Position numbers and translations under genes: made by a program. The notes under the pieces were generated by a model. It saw only the letters and a list, made by a program, of their open reading frames with translations, was not told the DNA's origin and did not search any database. Of a stretch of 64,000 bases of DNA, positions 57,128-64,000 are shown one piece after another (the stretch's first letter is position 1; each line of letters begins with the position of its first letter). The stretch is taken from NCBI RefSeq assembly GCF_900110485.1, contig NZ_FODY01000002.1, positions 62,001 to 126,000 on the forward strand. Reading direction: 5' to 3'. The DNA is from Propionispora vibrioides (GTDB taxonomy: Bacteria > Bacillota > Negativicutes > Propionisporales > Propionisporaceae).

Positions 57128-58066
57128 CTATTGTACGCTAAGCAGCCAACTGGCAATCCAGCCAATGGTGGTATTATCGGCCAAAAGTACCCGGTACCAG
57201 CCAAAAGCCTGTTCTTTAATGGTAACCGTATCGCCCTTTTTAACTTTTGTGACAATCGGGAAATTCGTCCCCGGACCGCTGCGCACGTGTACAACGCTGC
57301 CTGTCACAGTAGCCGTACCGCTGACAGTCGGTTGCGTGCCGACCGACGGCGTCACGCCGGTAACGTATACATTCTGGTCATTGTAGCCGGAATAATGGGA
57401 AGCTGAAACAAAATCATCGGAAAAGGTGCTGGCCGCTGTCGAATCATTCGAGGAACCAGAGGCTGTCGAAACCTCGACCTGCCCCACTTCGTCAACCGGT
57501 GTAACCGCGAGAACCTCCATATCGGTGGTACTGACCACCCGGGCCCAGAATTTAAGTACAATTGTAATATGCACTTTTCGCGGCGTGTGGTGATGATGAA
57601 AATCATAGTCCACATACTCAACCTGTACGTCTGCCTTGGCCGTCATATCCGGCATAGCGCCGGAAATGGAAATATCCCGTGTAAACCGCACATGCCGACG
57701 TTCAAATGCGTGGACCGGCTGATCAGGTAGATCGGCCACATACATGACTTTCACTTCCAGGTCACCGCGGATAATCACCTTATCTGGAATGATTGTTACA
57801 TTATTGATTTCCAGGTTCTTCACGTATACATCCACGACCTGCTCAATATCCGGTTTGTCCGCCGGAACAAACATATCAAATTCCACAACGCGCTGATCCA
57901 TCTCGGCACCCAGTACCTGCTCTACCTGGATCGTTTCAGGTCCGATCTCAGGGCAACCGCATACTACCTGGGCACTCTCCGTTGTCCCGGTGCCGGTTAC
58001 CGATACTACAGTGTTCGAAGTAGATCCTGTTGAACCACCCGAAGCACGTTCTAAGTCGTCAGCCAT
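57128..58066 (-). CDS. SPOCS-domain (DUF3794) protein with C-terminal SH3b domain
   Basis: 312 residues. The SPOCS domain (about 45-190) contains PADKPDIEQVVDVYVKNLEI, VKVMYVADLPDQPVHAFE and VEYVDYDFHHHHTPRKV. After a Ser/Thr-rich linker the last about 65 residues are an SH3b domain (VVHVRSGPGTNFPIVTKV, GWYRVLLADNTTIGWIASWL). SPOCS domains occur in spore coat-associated proteins, and SH3b often binds the cell wall. It is 41 nt downstream of a paralogous SPOCS gene. ATG at 58066 with a long G-rich SD. Confidence 0.82.
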   Translation of the reverse strand: MADDLERASGGSTGSTSNTVVSVTGTGTTESAQVVCGCPEIGPETIQVEQVLGAEMDQRVVEFDMFVPADKPDIEQVVDVYVKNLEINNVTIIPDKVIIRGDLEVKVMYVADLPDQPVHAFERRHVRFTRDISISGAMPDMTAKADVQVEYVDYDFHHHHTPRKVHITIVLKFWARVVSTTDMEVLAVTPVDEVGQVEVSTASGSSNDSTAASTFSDDFVSASHYSGYNDQNVYVTGVTPSVGTQPTVSGTATVTGSVVHVRSGPGTNFPIVTKVKKGDTVTIKEQAFGWYRVLLADNTTIGWIASWLLSVQ

Positions 58067-58107
58067 TTTTCCCCCCCCTTTTTCTATTGATGTATGTCTG
58101 TTAGTCA

Positions 58108-58875
58108 TTATCCTTTAGGTGAGGTAGGCATGGTAGCGACACCAAGCTGAACCTCGCGGTCGGTCATGACCTTTGCGGTAATTTTCAGTACGACGGAAAC
58201 ATCGAATTCGCGGCAATTATGATGGTGGTGATGGTGTCCGCAGTGGCCGTCATGATGGTGATGATGATCATGGGTATCACAGGTATCATCCGTATCGCAG
58301 GTATCATTGTCATCCGTATCGCAAGTGTCTTCCGTATCCTCGGTATCGCAGGTGTCTGGTGTGTCATCTGTATCGCAGGTATCTTCCGTATCATCACAAT
58401 CATGTTCCCAGTGTTTATGCTTGTAAGCACGGGTCCATTCGTCCATATCGTAATCAACGAATTCTACTACCACACTGGCATCGGCGTCCATTCCCTTGCG
58501 TACTCCCGACATCGCAAGATCCTGAGTCCATCTGTAATGCCTGATTTCCACCGCATGGACCGGGTGATTAGGCAAATCAGCCACATAAATGGCTTTTACT
58601 TCAAACTCACCGCGAACAATGACCTTATCCGTAATGACATCAACATAATTGATTTCCACATTTTTAACAAATACATCAACAATCTGCTCGATGGACGGTT
58701 TTTGGTCCGGAACGACTACGTGAATATCCAGAACCTTTTGTTCCTCTGATTCGGCAATGACCTGGCGCACTATAATCGTCTGCGGTCCGGTCTCTGTACC
58801 GAGCGTGCATTGATTGTAATTATACATCCCCTTCGAGGATGCGCTTACCGTTTGGCGGAGATCTTTATCGTCCAC
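58108..58875 (-). CDS. SPOCS-domain protein with Asp/Thr/Cys/His-rich insertion
   Basis: 255 residues. The SPOCS core parallels the next gene (VPDQKPSIEQIVDVFVKNVEI, AIYVADLPNHPVHAVEIRHY, VVEFVDYDMDEW). Between VDYDMDEW and the last strand (EFDVSVVLKITAKV), where the paralogue has a short HHHH loop, lies about 65 residues built from DTCDTDD-like repeats followed by two His runs. That stretch is a likely metal-binding, low-complexity segment. GTG start with AAAGGGGGG upstream. A spore-coat role is inferred. Confidence 0.8.
   Translation of the reverse strand: MDDKDLRQTVSASSKGMYNYNQCTLGTETGPQTIIVRQVIAESEEQKVLDIHVVVPDQKPSIEQIVDVFVKNVEINYVDVITDKVIVRGEFEVKAIYVADLPNHPVHAVEIRHYRWTQDLAMSGVRKGMDADASVVVEFVDYDMDEWTRAYKHKHWEHDCDDTEDTCDTDDTPDTCDTEDTEDTCDTDDNDTCDTDDTCDTHDHHHHHDGHCGHHHHHHNCREFDVSVVLKITAKVMTDREVQLGVATMPTSPKG
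58230..58400 (-). repeat. In-frame tandem codon repeat
   Basis: GAT-ACC-TGC-GAT-ACG-like units with degenerate spacing (Asp-Thr-Cys-Asp), followed by His codon runs, inside the SPOCS gene. Unit length varies in multiples of three, keeping the frame. Confidence 0.75.
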
Positions 58876-58999
58876 ATATATTCCCCCCTTTGAATGTTCT
58901 ATTTATATATATGCCTGCGAAAATTTTTATGTGACAAAAATTTGGCAGGATGCCTGGCGATCTGGAAATAAATATCAATCCAAGAGAATAGACATAACA

Positions 59000-59025
59000 C
59001 TTTAACTCTTTTTGTCATAGTATGT
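59000..59025 (+). promoter_or_regulatory. Candidate sigma-K promoter of the Cys/His-rich gene
   Basis: AACA, 16 nt, CATAGTATGTA, about 55-60 nt before the ATG. Positions are approximate within 3 nt. The 11-mer is shared with spoIID and yabG. Confidence 0.45.
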
Positions 59026-59078
59026 AAAAGAAGCCCTTAAAAAGGGCTGATCAAATATGAACGGGAGGTCATAAAAAA

Positions 59079-59369
59079 ATGTATGTAAAAGGCAACTATT
59101 ATCCTAAATACGATTGTGACTACATGAAAGAATGTCACCACCATATGAAGGATGACTGTTACAAAGACGATTGCCAGGAACACCACGAACATGTTTGCTG
59201 TGATATTCCCAATCTACCCAAACCGGAAAAAGAATGTGTAAAAACCTTTAAATGCGTCTACCGGGTATATAAAGTATGTCACTATCGAGTATTCAAGATT
59301 TGCCCTGTCTGCAGTCATGAATTTGACGTCGTCCTGCATCATGGCAGATGCCCGAAGTGTATGGGATAA
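59079..59369 (+). CDS. Cys/His-rich small protein with C-terminal zinc-ribbon-like motif
   Basis: 96 residues, about 14 Cys and 12 His. The N-terminal half has scattered Tyr, Cys and His (ECHHHMKDDCYKDDCQEHHE); the C-terminus has CPVCSHEFDVVLHHGRCPKC, a CxxC-CxxC knuckle pair. Strong SD GGGAGG lies upstream. It is divergent from the SPOCS pair and has the same metal-ligand bias as the SPOCS insertion. No known family was recognised; a spore-coat or metal-storage role is inference. Confidence 0.75.
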   Translation: MYVKGNYYPKYDCDYMKECHHHMKDDCYKDDCQEHHEHVCCDIPNLPKPEKECVKTFKCVYRVYKVCHYRVFKICPVCSHEFDVVLHHGRCPKCMG

Positions 59370-59370
59370 C

Positions 59371-59403
59371 AAAATGTCCTGCGATCACTCGCAGGACATT
59401 TTA
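59371..59403. terminator. Bidirectional terminator
   Basis: AAAATGTCCTGCGA and its complement with a 4-nt loop, A- and T-tracts on both sides, between the convergent Cys/His-rich and CAP genes. Confidence 0.88.
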
Positions 59404-59419
59404 TCTTTTACCGTCTCTA

Positions 59420-60121
59420 TTAAGGTCTAATGAACTCTTGCACCACATACACGGAACCTTTGGCATCATGGCGAACGCCCAAGCCCACCTGTGTGTAATT
59501 CTGATTTAAAATGTTGGCCCGGTGTCCGGAGCTGTTCATGAATGCTGTCTCGGCTGCTGCCACACCGGTATTGATCGCCAGATTTTCGCCGGCATAGGTA
59601 TAACCGATGCCGGCCGCTTTCATGCGGTCAAACGGTGACTGGCCTTCCGGGTTGTAATGAGAAAAGAAGTTGCGGTTAATCATATCCTGCGCATAGGCAT
59701 CTCCCAGGTTAGAAAGAGCACTGTTCAAAGCCAGCGCCGGCAAACCGTTCTTAGCCCGGTCGGCGTTTAACAGACTTAATGCCTGCTGGACTTCGCTGCT
59801 GCTCCCCTTGGTCGAGGTGTTCGAGGTGTTCGTCGTTGTCTTTGAGCCGGAAGTTCCGGTCACACCGGTTGAACTGCTGGCAGCCGATGATTTATCACCA
59901 TGTCCGCCATGGTTGGCTAACACGGCGATTAATCCAACAGCAAGAATTCCGCCAAGCACATCCTTATTTTTCGTATCCTGTTTCTGCTCTACTGCGGTGG
60001 TACCTTCCGCTGCCTCGGCAGCCAGGGCGCTGGATGCAAAAGCGCCGCCTATCGATGTCGAAAGTAAAGATACCGTAACGAAACCAAATAACAGCATGCT
60101 CGTTAGCTTTTTTGATCGCAT
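59420..60121 (-). CDS. Secreted CAP-domain protein (YkwD-like)
   Basis: 233 residues: signal peptide, a hydrophobic stretch and Ser/Thr-rich linker (to about 105), then a CAP domain with ALSLLNADRAKNGLPAL, FFSHYNPEGQSPFDRM, GENLAI and SGHRANILNQNYTQVGLG. CAP His and Glu residues are kept. Bacterial CAP proteins of this type are often sporulation- or envelope-associated; activity unknown. SD AAAGG lies upstream. Confidence 0.88.
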   Translation of the reverse strand: MRSKKLTSMLLFGFVTVSLLSTSIGGAFASSALAAEAAEGTTAVEQKQDTKNKDVLGGILAVGLIAVLANHGGHGDKSSAASSSTGVTGTSGSKTTTNTSNTSTKGSSSEVQQALSLLNADRAKNGLPALALNSALSNLGDAYAQDMINRNFFSHYNPEGQSPFDRMKAAGIGYTYAGENLAINTGVAAAETAFMNSSGHRANILNQNYTQVGLGVRHDAKGSVYVVQEFIRP

Positions 60122-60247
60122 TAGACAATCTACCTTTCTGTGTTGTTTTATCTTACATAATATATTAACCTTTTTGGTTACAAAGTAGATATATTCGCCT
60201 AAAATACGATAAAATCCTGCAAAAGCAGACTGTAAATGTTTACATAA

Positions 60248-61579
60248 CTAGTAAGGCTCCGTCTCCGGCCCGTTTACCTCCAGTAACTGCATGGCCTGCT
60301 CCGGCGGTAATTCTTCCACCGCTTTCAGCTTCCGTTCAATCGTTCGGGATTTACGGGCAGCCGTATCAATGGAATTGCTGGCTTCCTGCAGTTTTTTATG
60401 GGTCTTTTCCAGCAAATCGCCAAATTTACCGAACTCGCTCTTAACCGCTCCCAGCAAGGCCCATACTTCTGAGCTGCGCTTTTCAATTGCCAAGGTCCGA
60501 AAGCCCATCTGCAGACTGTTTAGCAAGGCAGCCAGCGTGGTCGGGCCGGTAATAATCACCTTATGGCGTTGCATAAGCTGATCGCAAAGCCCCGGTCGCC
60601 GCAGTACCTCGGCGTACAACCCTTCAATGGGAAGAAATAGGATGGCAAAATCGGTGGTATGGGGCACGCACAAATACTTCTCACTGATTTCCCTTGCCTC
60701 CAGCTTAATCCGGCTTTCCAGCGCTTTGCCCGCTTCCTCGGCAGCCGGCAAATCAGCGGCTTCCTGGGCATCTAAGAGGCGCTGATAGTCTTCCTGGGGA
60801 AACTTCGCATCAATCGGCAGCCAAACCGTGCTCCCCGCCTGATCCCGCCCCGGCAGGCGGATGGCAAATTCAACCCGCTCATTGCTGCCTGGTTTGGTCG
60901 CCACATTCCGTTCATACTGCTCGATTGTCAAAATTTGCTCCAGCAAATTGCCAAGTTGAATTTCACCCCAAATACCCCTTGTCTTAACATTCGTAAGCAC
61001 TCGCTTTAGATCGCCGACCCCGCTGGCCAGCACCTGCATCTCACCCAGCCCCTTATGTACCAGTTCGAGTCGTTCACTTACCAGGCGGAAGCTTTCTCCC
61101 AGCCGGCGTTCTAAGGTTTCATGCAACTTTTCATCCACCGTCCGGCGCATCTCCTCCAGCTTTTGGCTATTATCCTGCTGCAGCGCCTGCAGCTTCTGTT
61201 CCACTGTATCCCGTAGATGCTCCAGTTTGCTCTCATTGGTTCGGATAAGCGTCTGTAACTGCGCCGTATACGCCTCACCCTGTTGCAGCTGCGTCTGCCG
61301 CTGCTCGTTCAGTCTCTGCAGGATTGATTCGTTCATCTGTCCCAGCGCCTGAGCGACTTCCTGACGCAGCAAGGCCGCCTGACCGGTCATTTCCTCCCGG
61401 TTGCGCCTGATTTCATCTTTAAAGATCAGTTCCGTCCGGGTATTTCCTTTCTCCAAACTGGCAAGAGCATTCATAATATCCTGCTTTTTTATACCGCCCT
61501 GTTGTTTACTTATCAACAACAAAACAATAAGGCCGATAAGATTAATTCCGATGGAAATAAATAATGCGATTTCTGTCAC
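60248..61579 (-). CDS. rmuC: DNA recombination protein RmuC
   Basis: 443 residues. N-terminal membrane anchor, a long coiled coil (about 30-180), then the RmuC domain (GIWGEIQLGNLLEQIL, PIDAKFPQEDYQRLLDA, ITGPTTLAALLNSLQMGF). The domain is related to restriction-like nuclease folds; in E. coli it limits DNA rearrangements. GTG start with GGAGGG upstream. Confidence 0.93.
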   Translation of the reverse strand: MTEIALFISIGINLIGLIVLLLISKQQGGIKKQDIMNALASLEKGNTRTELIFKDEIRRNREEMTGQAALLRQEVAQALGQMNESILQRLNEQRQTQLQQGEAYTAQLQTLIRTNESKLEHLRDTVEQKLQALQQDNSQKLEEMRRTVDEKLHETLERRLGESFRLVSERLELVHKGLGEMQVLASGVGDLKRVLTNVKTRGIWGEIQLGNLLEQILTIEQYERNVATKPGSNERVEFAIRLPGRDQAGSTVWLPIDAKFPQEDYQRLLDAQEAADLPAAEEAGKALESRIKLEAREISEKYLCVPHTTDFAILFLPIEGLYAEVLRRPGLCDQLMQRHKVIITGPTTLAALLNSLQMGFRTLAIEKRSSEVWALLGAVKSEFGKFGDLLEKTHKKLQEASNSIDTAARKSRTIERKLKAVEELPPEQAMQLLEVNGPETEPY

Positions 61580-61654
61580 GTCAGTTTCCCTCCTGCAAGA
61601 CTTTCCTTCCTAAATAAGATTAGACATAGTTGCAGCAAATTCCTATCCTTCCGT

Positions 61655-61743
61655 CAAACAAACCAGCAGGCCAGGTAAAAAGCGTAGCAAAGCATGGCGC
61701 AAAAAACACCGTCACTGGATGTTCTGATAGTTTGAAAACCGCC
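61655..61743. repeat. Palindromic element, decayed copy D
   Basis: CATGGCGCAAAAAACACCGT and CTGATAGTTTGAAAAC match the right half of copy C (CTATGGCACAAAAAACACC, CAGATAGTTTACAAAC). The left half is degraded. Confidence 0.6.
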
Positions 61744-61766
61744 CGAAAGCTGTCCTCCAAAGGATA

Positions 61767-61800
61767 ATAAAAAAACCGCTGATTTTCACAACGGTTTTTC
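61767..61800 (-). terminator. Terminator after yabG
   Basis: AAAACCG/CGGTTTT stem with a 12-nt loop; U-rich tail on the minus strand. Confidence 0.7.
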
Positions 61801-61814
61801 CCCTCTGGCAATAT

Positions 61815-62693
61815 TCATTTATAAGGAGTCTTGGGTAGTCCCAGCCTGAACTTTCCCCGGGTTTCCAAACCACCAACCCCCTCAATGCCTGTTACCGAAG
61901 CGCTAATGGCTGCGCCAACGTCAACTGTTTTATTAATGGGGGTAAAGGCCACTTTCTCCGCGATAAACACCGGATCATAGGCGTGGATGAAAATACGGGT
62001 TGGTGAACTGGCAAAATTCGCTCCGGCGTTTAAGATGGCCTCAAAATAGGATTGGCAAGCCCCGGCAAAAATAACTAAATCATCACGGGCCGGTTCAAAA
62101 ATCCGGGCTTTTTTTACGGCTTCCACATAATAACGGGAATTACGGTAATTATTCATATCTTTAAAATTTTTTTTACCATTGCCAATTAACGCGTCATGGC
62201 CGGTCAACACCAGAATATCGGGACGGAATTCATCAATAAGCTCAATCACCGCATCAGCCTGTTTCGATTCTTCGATACATCTTCCCACAGCTTCAATATT
62301 CAGCTGATTATAGGTTTTCAGGCACATTCTTAAATATTCCTCATCACCGTCAATGTGCAGAACCCGTCCCGGCAGATCAAAAAAATCGTATTTCTTGGAT
62401 GACTCCGAGCGGTTCAACTCCAATTGTTCCCTCTCCTGGCTGCGGCGCATCATCACTCTTTTGAGGCTTTCGTTATGCATTCCTTCCATTCGGACGATTT
62501 CATTACGAAGGTTCTCCGCGTCCACTCTTTCCAGATCATCAATCGGCGCATCGGCCAGCAGCCGCAGATGCATGCCTTTAAGTACTGTGTAACTATGGCC
62601 GCAGGCATCGTGATATATATCAGTAACTTTAAATACTATATCGCCACCATGTGATTTGCGAATGACCAAATCACCTATCTCTATATTAGCCAT
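61815..62693 (-). CDS. yabG: Sporulation protease YabG
   Basis: 292 residues. N-terminal IEIGDLVIRKSHGGDIVFKV, VLTGHDALIGNGKKNF, FAGACQSYFEAILNAGANFASSPTRIFIHAYDP (stretch not shown in full) and ISASVTGIEGVGG fit YabG, the coat-protein processing protease made under sigma-K. His and Cys in GHD and GACQS are the likely catalytic pair. It precedes ispE in many spore formers. Confidence 0.93.
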   Translation of the reverse strand: MANIEIGDLVIRKSHGGDIVFKVTDIYHDACGHSYTVLKGMHLRLLADAPIDDLERVDAENLRNEIVRMEGMHNESLKRVMMRRSQEREQLELNRSESSKKYDFFDLPGRVLHIDGDEEYLRMCLKTYNQLNIEAVGRCIEESKQADAVIELIDEFRPDILVLTGHDALIGNGKKNFKDMNNYRNSRYYVEAVKKARIFEPARDDLVIFAGACQSYFEAILNAGANFASSPTRIFIHAYDPVFIAEKVAFTPINKTVDVGAAISASVTGIEGVGGLETRGKFRLGLPKTPYK

Positions 62694-62725
62694 GCCAGAC
62701 CCCTCCGTCTTATGTTGCTCTTTAC

Positions 62726-62758
62726 TACATACTATGTAGAATTAAAAGCGTTGGTCAC
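62726..62758 (-). promoter_or_regulatory. Candidate sigma-K promoter of yabG
   Basis: On the minus strand GACC, 16 nt, CATAGTATGTA, 33 nt before the ATG. yabG is sigma-K dependent in B. subtilis, which agrees. Confidence 0.55.
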
Positions 62759-62836
62759 CACGCCGCCCCCCTCGTTTTGTCACAGTCAACCGCCTTGAGG
62801 CAAATCATCTGGCCCTCTTGGGCGCATTCCGGTTAG

Positions 62837-63001
62837 CTAGTGGTCTGTAAACCCTAATTCTATAGTGTTCTTACGAGATCTTTTCCGCCCTGCTTTGTTG
62901 TCATCGGCTTACATATTCCCGATATATACGCCTTCTCCGCCTCGCAGGACGAAAAATCTCTCGCAATTCATCCTATTGCCTTAGAGTTTACAGACCACTA
63001 G
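62837..63001. repeat. Palindromic intergenic element, copy F
   Basis: 165 bp. The ends CTAGTGGTCTGTAAACCCT and (reverse complement) CTAGTGGTCTGTAAACTCT differ at one position. Inner arms TTTTTCGTCCTGC and GCAGGGCGGAAAA pair; core ends CCGATGACAACAAAGC. Confidence 0.92.
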
Positions 63002-63171
63002 CCCGGCATTTTTTCTTACTCCGGCAAAATCAGCCTGTGTCATTTAGCCTATCACTTCAATATACTATACCGATGAAACCGGTTGTGACCACTTTCATGA
63101 TCCGCCGTTTACTATTCCTGCCCTCTGTCGGTCACAATGCACCGCACTCCACTTTCACGAGGTGATGGCGC

Positions 63172-63954
63172 ATGATTACTATGGTAGTTCCGGCGCGCAA
63201 TGAAGCTGGCCGCATAACTACCGTACTGCAAAACGTAGCTACCCTGCCGGTCGACCACATCATCCTGGTTGCCAATGGTTCCCACGACGCTACCTTGCAA
63301 GAAGTGCTGCAGCTTAGAATTCCCAAGCTGCAAATTATCTACTTTCACGAATGTCTTGGCATTGACATTCCCCGCTCGATTGGAGCAAAGGTTGCCCTGG
63401 CTTTGGGCAGTGACGTTGTCGTATTCGTTGACGGCGATATGGTGGGAACGTTTAACGACAATCTCATAGAACTTATTGACGGAGTGTTGTTAAAGCACCT
63501 GGATATCGCGTTAACCAACTGTTATCCGTCGCCGCCCCGCCACATCGAACGCTATAATCCGACCTTTCAGTGGCGGCTTACCCTGAATAAAGAATTGGGA
63601 CTGGAAAAAAAAATCAACCTGGCTACCCCGGCCCATGGCCCGCACGCCGTCTCCAAACGGCTGCTGGAACTTATTCCACTCAGGGAACTGGCCATTCCAC
63701 CGGTCCCCATGGCCCTGGCCCGCTTGCACAAATTAAAAATTGATGTGGCAACAACCATCCCCCATTACCAGCTTGGTTCGTCTATCAAAAACCAGATTCA
63801 CACCCATAAAATTATTGATACTATTGTCGGAGACTGTCTGGAGGCTATTGCAGCTTTCCATAGCGAACCCCGGACCCGGCAAAACCAGACTAAGATTTTT
63901 CAGGGCTATAACAGCGAACGCCGTTTTGATCTCTTGGATTCCTTTCTGAAATAA
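63172..63954 (+). CDS. Family 2 glycosyltransferase
   Basis: 260 residues. GT-A fold start MITMVVPARNEAGRIT, VANGSHDAT and the DxD motif VVFVDGDMVGTF are present; no membrane segment is seen. It lacks the long C-terminus of processive enzymes. Acceptor unknown; possibly a spore- or surface-glycan enzyme. GAGGTGA lies 6 nt upstream of the ATG. Confidence 0.85.
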   Translation: MITMVVPARNEAGRITTVLQNVATLPVDHIILVANGSHDATLQEVLQLRIPKLQIIYFHECLGIDIPRSIGAKVALALGSDVVVFVDGDMVGTFNDNLIELIDGVLLKHLDIALTNCYPSPPRHIERYNPTFQWRLTLNKELGLEKKINLATPAHGPHAVSKRLLELIPLRELAIPPVPMALARLHKLKIDVATTIPHYQLGSSIKNQIHTHKIIDTIVGDCLEAIAAFHSEPRTRQNQTKIFQGYNSERRFDLLDSFLK

Positions 63955-63955
63955 T

Positions 63956-63991
63956 AAAAGATCTGACCGTTTCTCTTCGGTCAGATCTTTT
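63956..63991 (+). terminator. Terminator after the glycosyltransferase
   Basis: AAAAGATCTGACCG paired with CGGTCAGATCTTTT, 8-nt loop, T-tract following. Confidence 0.9.
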
Positions 63992-64000
63992 ATTACTTAC

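Larger units (their letters stand above)
62694..63171. other. 478-nt divergent gap between yabG and the glycosyltransferase
   Basis: Contains the yabG promoter candidate and repeat copy F; 63002-63171 hold nothing recognised apart from the SD of the next gene. Confidence 0.6.

Noticed and set aside
58219..58749. A 176-residue Met/Val/Ile-rich frame on the plus strand
   Set aside because: It is the mirror of the Asp/Thr/Cys/His repeat in the SPOCS gene on the other strand; no ribosome binding site and an odd composition.

Overview
The window looks like a chromosome segment of a spore-forming, flagellated, diderm Firmicute of the class Negativicutes (Sporomusa/Pelosinus-like). This is inferred from gene content; there is no rRNA gene to confirm it. 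Sporulation genes (spoIID, spoIIQ, spoIIID, yabG, two SPOCS-domain proteins, ywmB) sit beside genes that need an outer membrane: flagellar P- and L-ring genes flgI and flgH, and an Mla lipid-transport operon whose MlaD seems to end in a beta-barrel. Almost all genes are on the minus strand; the exceptions are the first gene, a YkuD transpeptidase, a Cys/His-rich small protein and the last glycosyltransferase.

Layout by position: the 3' part of a LevR-type sigma-54 activator (2-1516); HD hydrolase and nitroreductase (1.6-2.9 kb); mlaE-mlaF-mlaD (3.0-5.8 kb); three secreted or membrane-anchored envelope proteins, an S55 peptidase, a lipoyl-like protein and an AMIN/NAGPA protein (6.0-9.8 kb); flagellar flgF-flgG-flgA-flgH-flgI-flgJ (9.9-14.7 kb); mbl-spoIIID, spoIIQ, spoIID, murA and ywmB (14.7-20.9 kb); the F-type ATP synthase operon atpZ-I-B-E-F-H-A-G-D-C (21.1-28.3 kb); wecB and wecA/tagO, a tandem MazG-like protein and dCMP deaminase (28.5-32.4 kb); upp, glyA, ywlG, ywlE, mntP, tsaC, prmC, prfA, DUF1385 and rpmE (32.5-40.8 kb); radical SAM, pth, polysaccharide deacetylase, GNAT, prs, glmU and purR (40.9-47.9 kb); nucleotidyltransferase, GntR regulator, ispE and cheW (48.4-51.2 kb); cyanophycin synthetase and cyanophycinase (51.4-55.1 kb); and a spore-coat/envelope end region (55.4-64 kb).

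The rpmE-to-flgG order is the classic Firmicute block (B. subtilis rpmE-prfA-prmC-ywlC-mntP-ywlE-ywlG-glyA-upp-mnaA-atp-ywmB-murAA-spoIID-spoIIQ-spoIIID-mbl-flhO-flhP). Here it is joined directly to the second classic block (yabG-ispE-purR-glmU-prs-pth). The genes serve cell envelope and shape (murA, glmU, wecA/wecB, mbl, Mla), energy (ATP synthase), translation housekeeping, engulfment and coat formation, and motility.

The most unusual feature is a dense family of about 150-170 bp intergenic palindromic elements. There are nine full-length copies and several decayed or internally deleted ones, mostly between 13.8 and 63 kb. Each has its own terminal inverted repeats and a shared structured core, and none has coding capacity. 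Other points are a probable CTG start codon for atpD, a metal-ligand-rich insertion in one SPOCS protein, a shared sporulation-promoter-like box, and a loop-less 38-bp perfect palindrome after prs.
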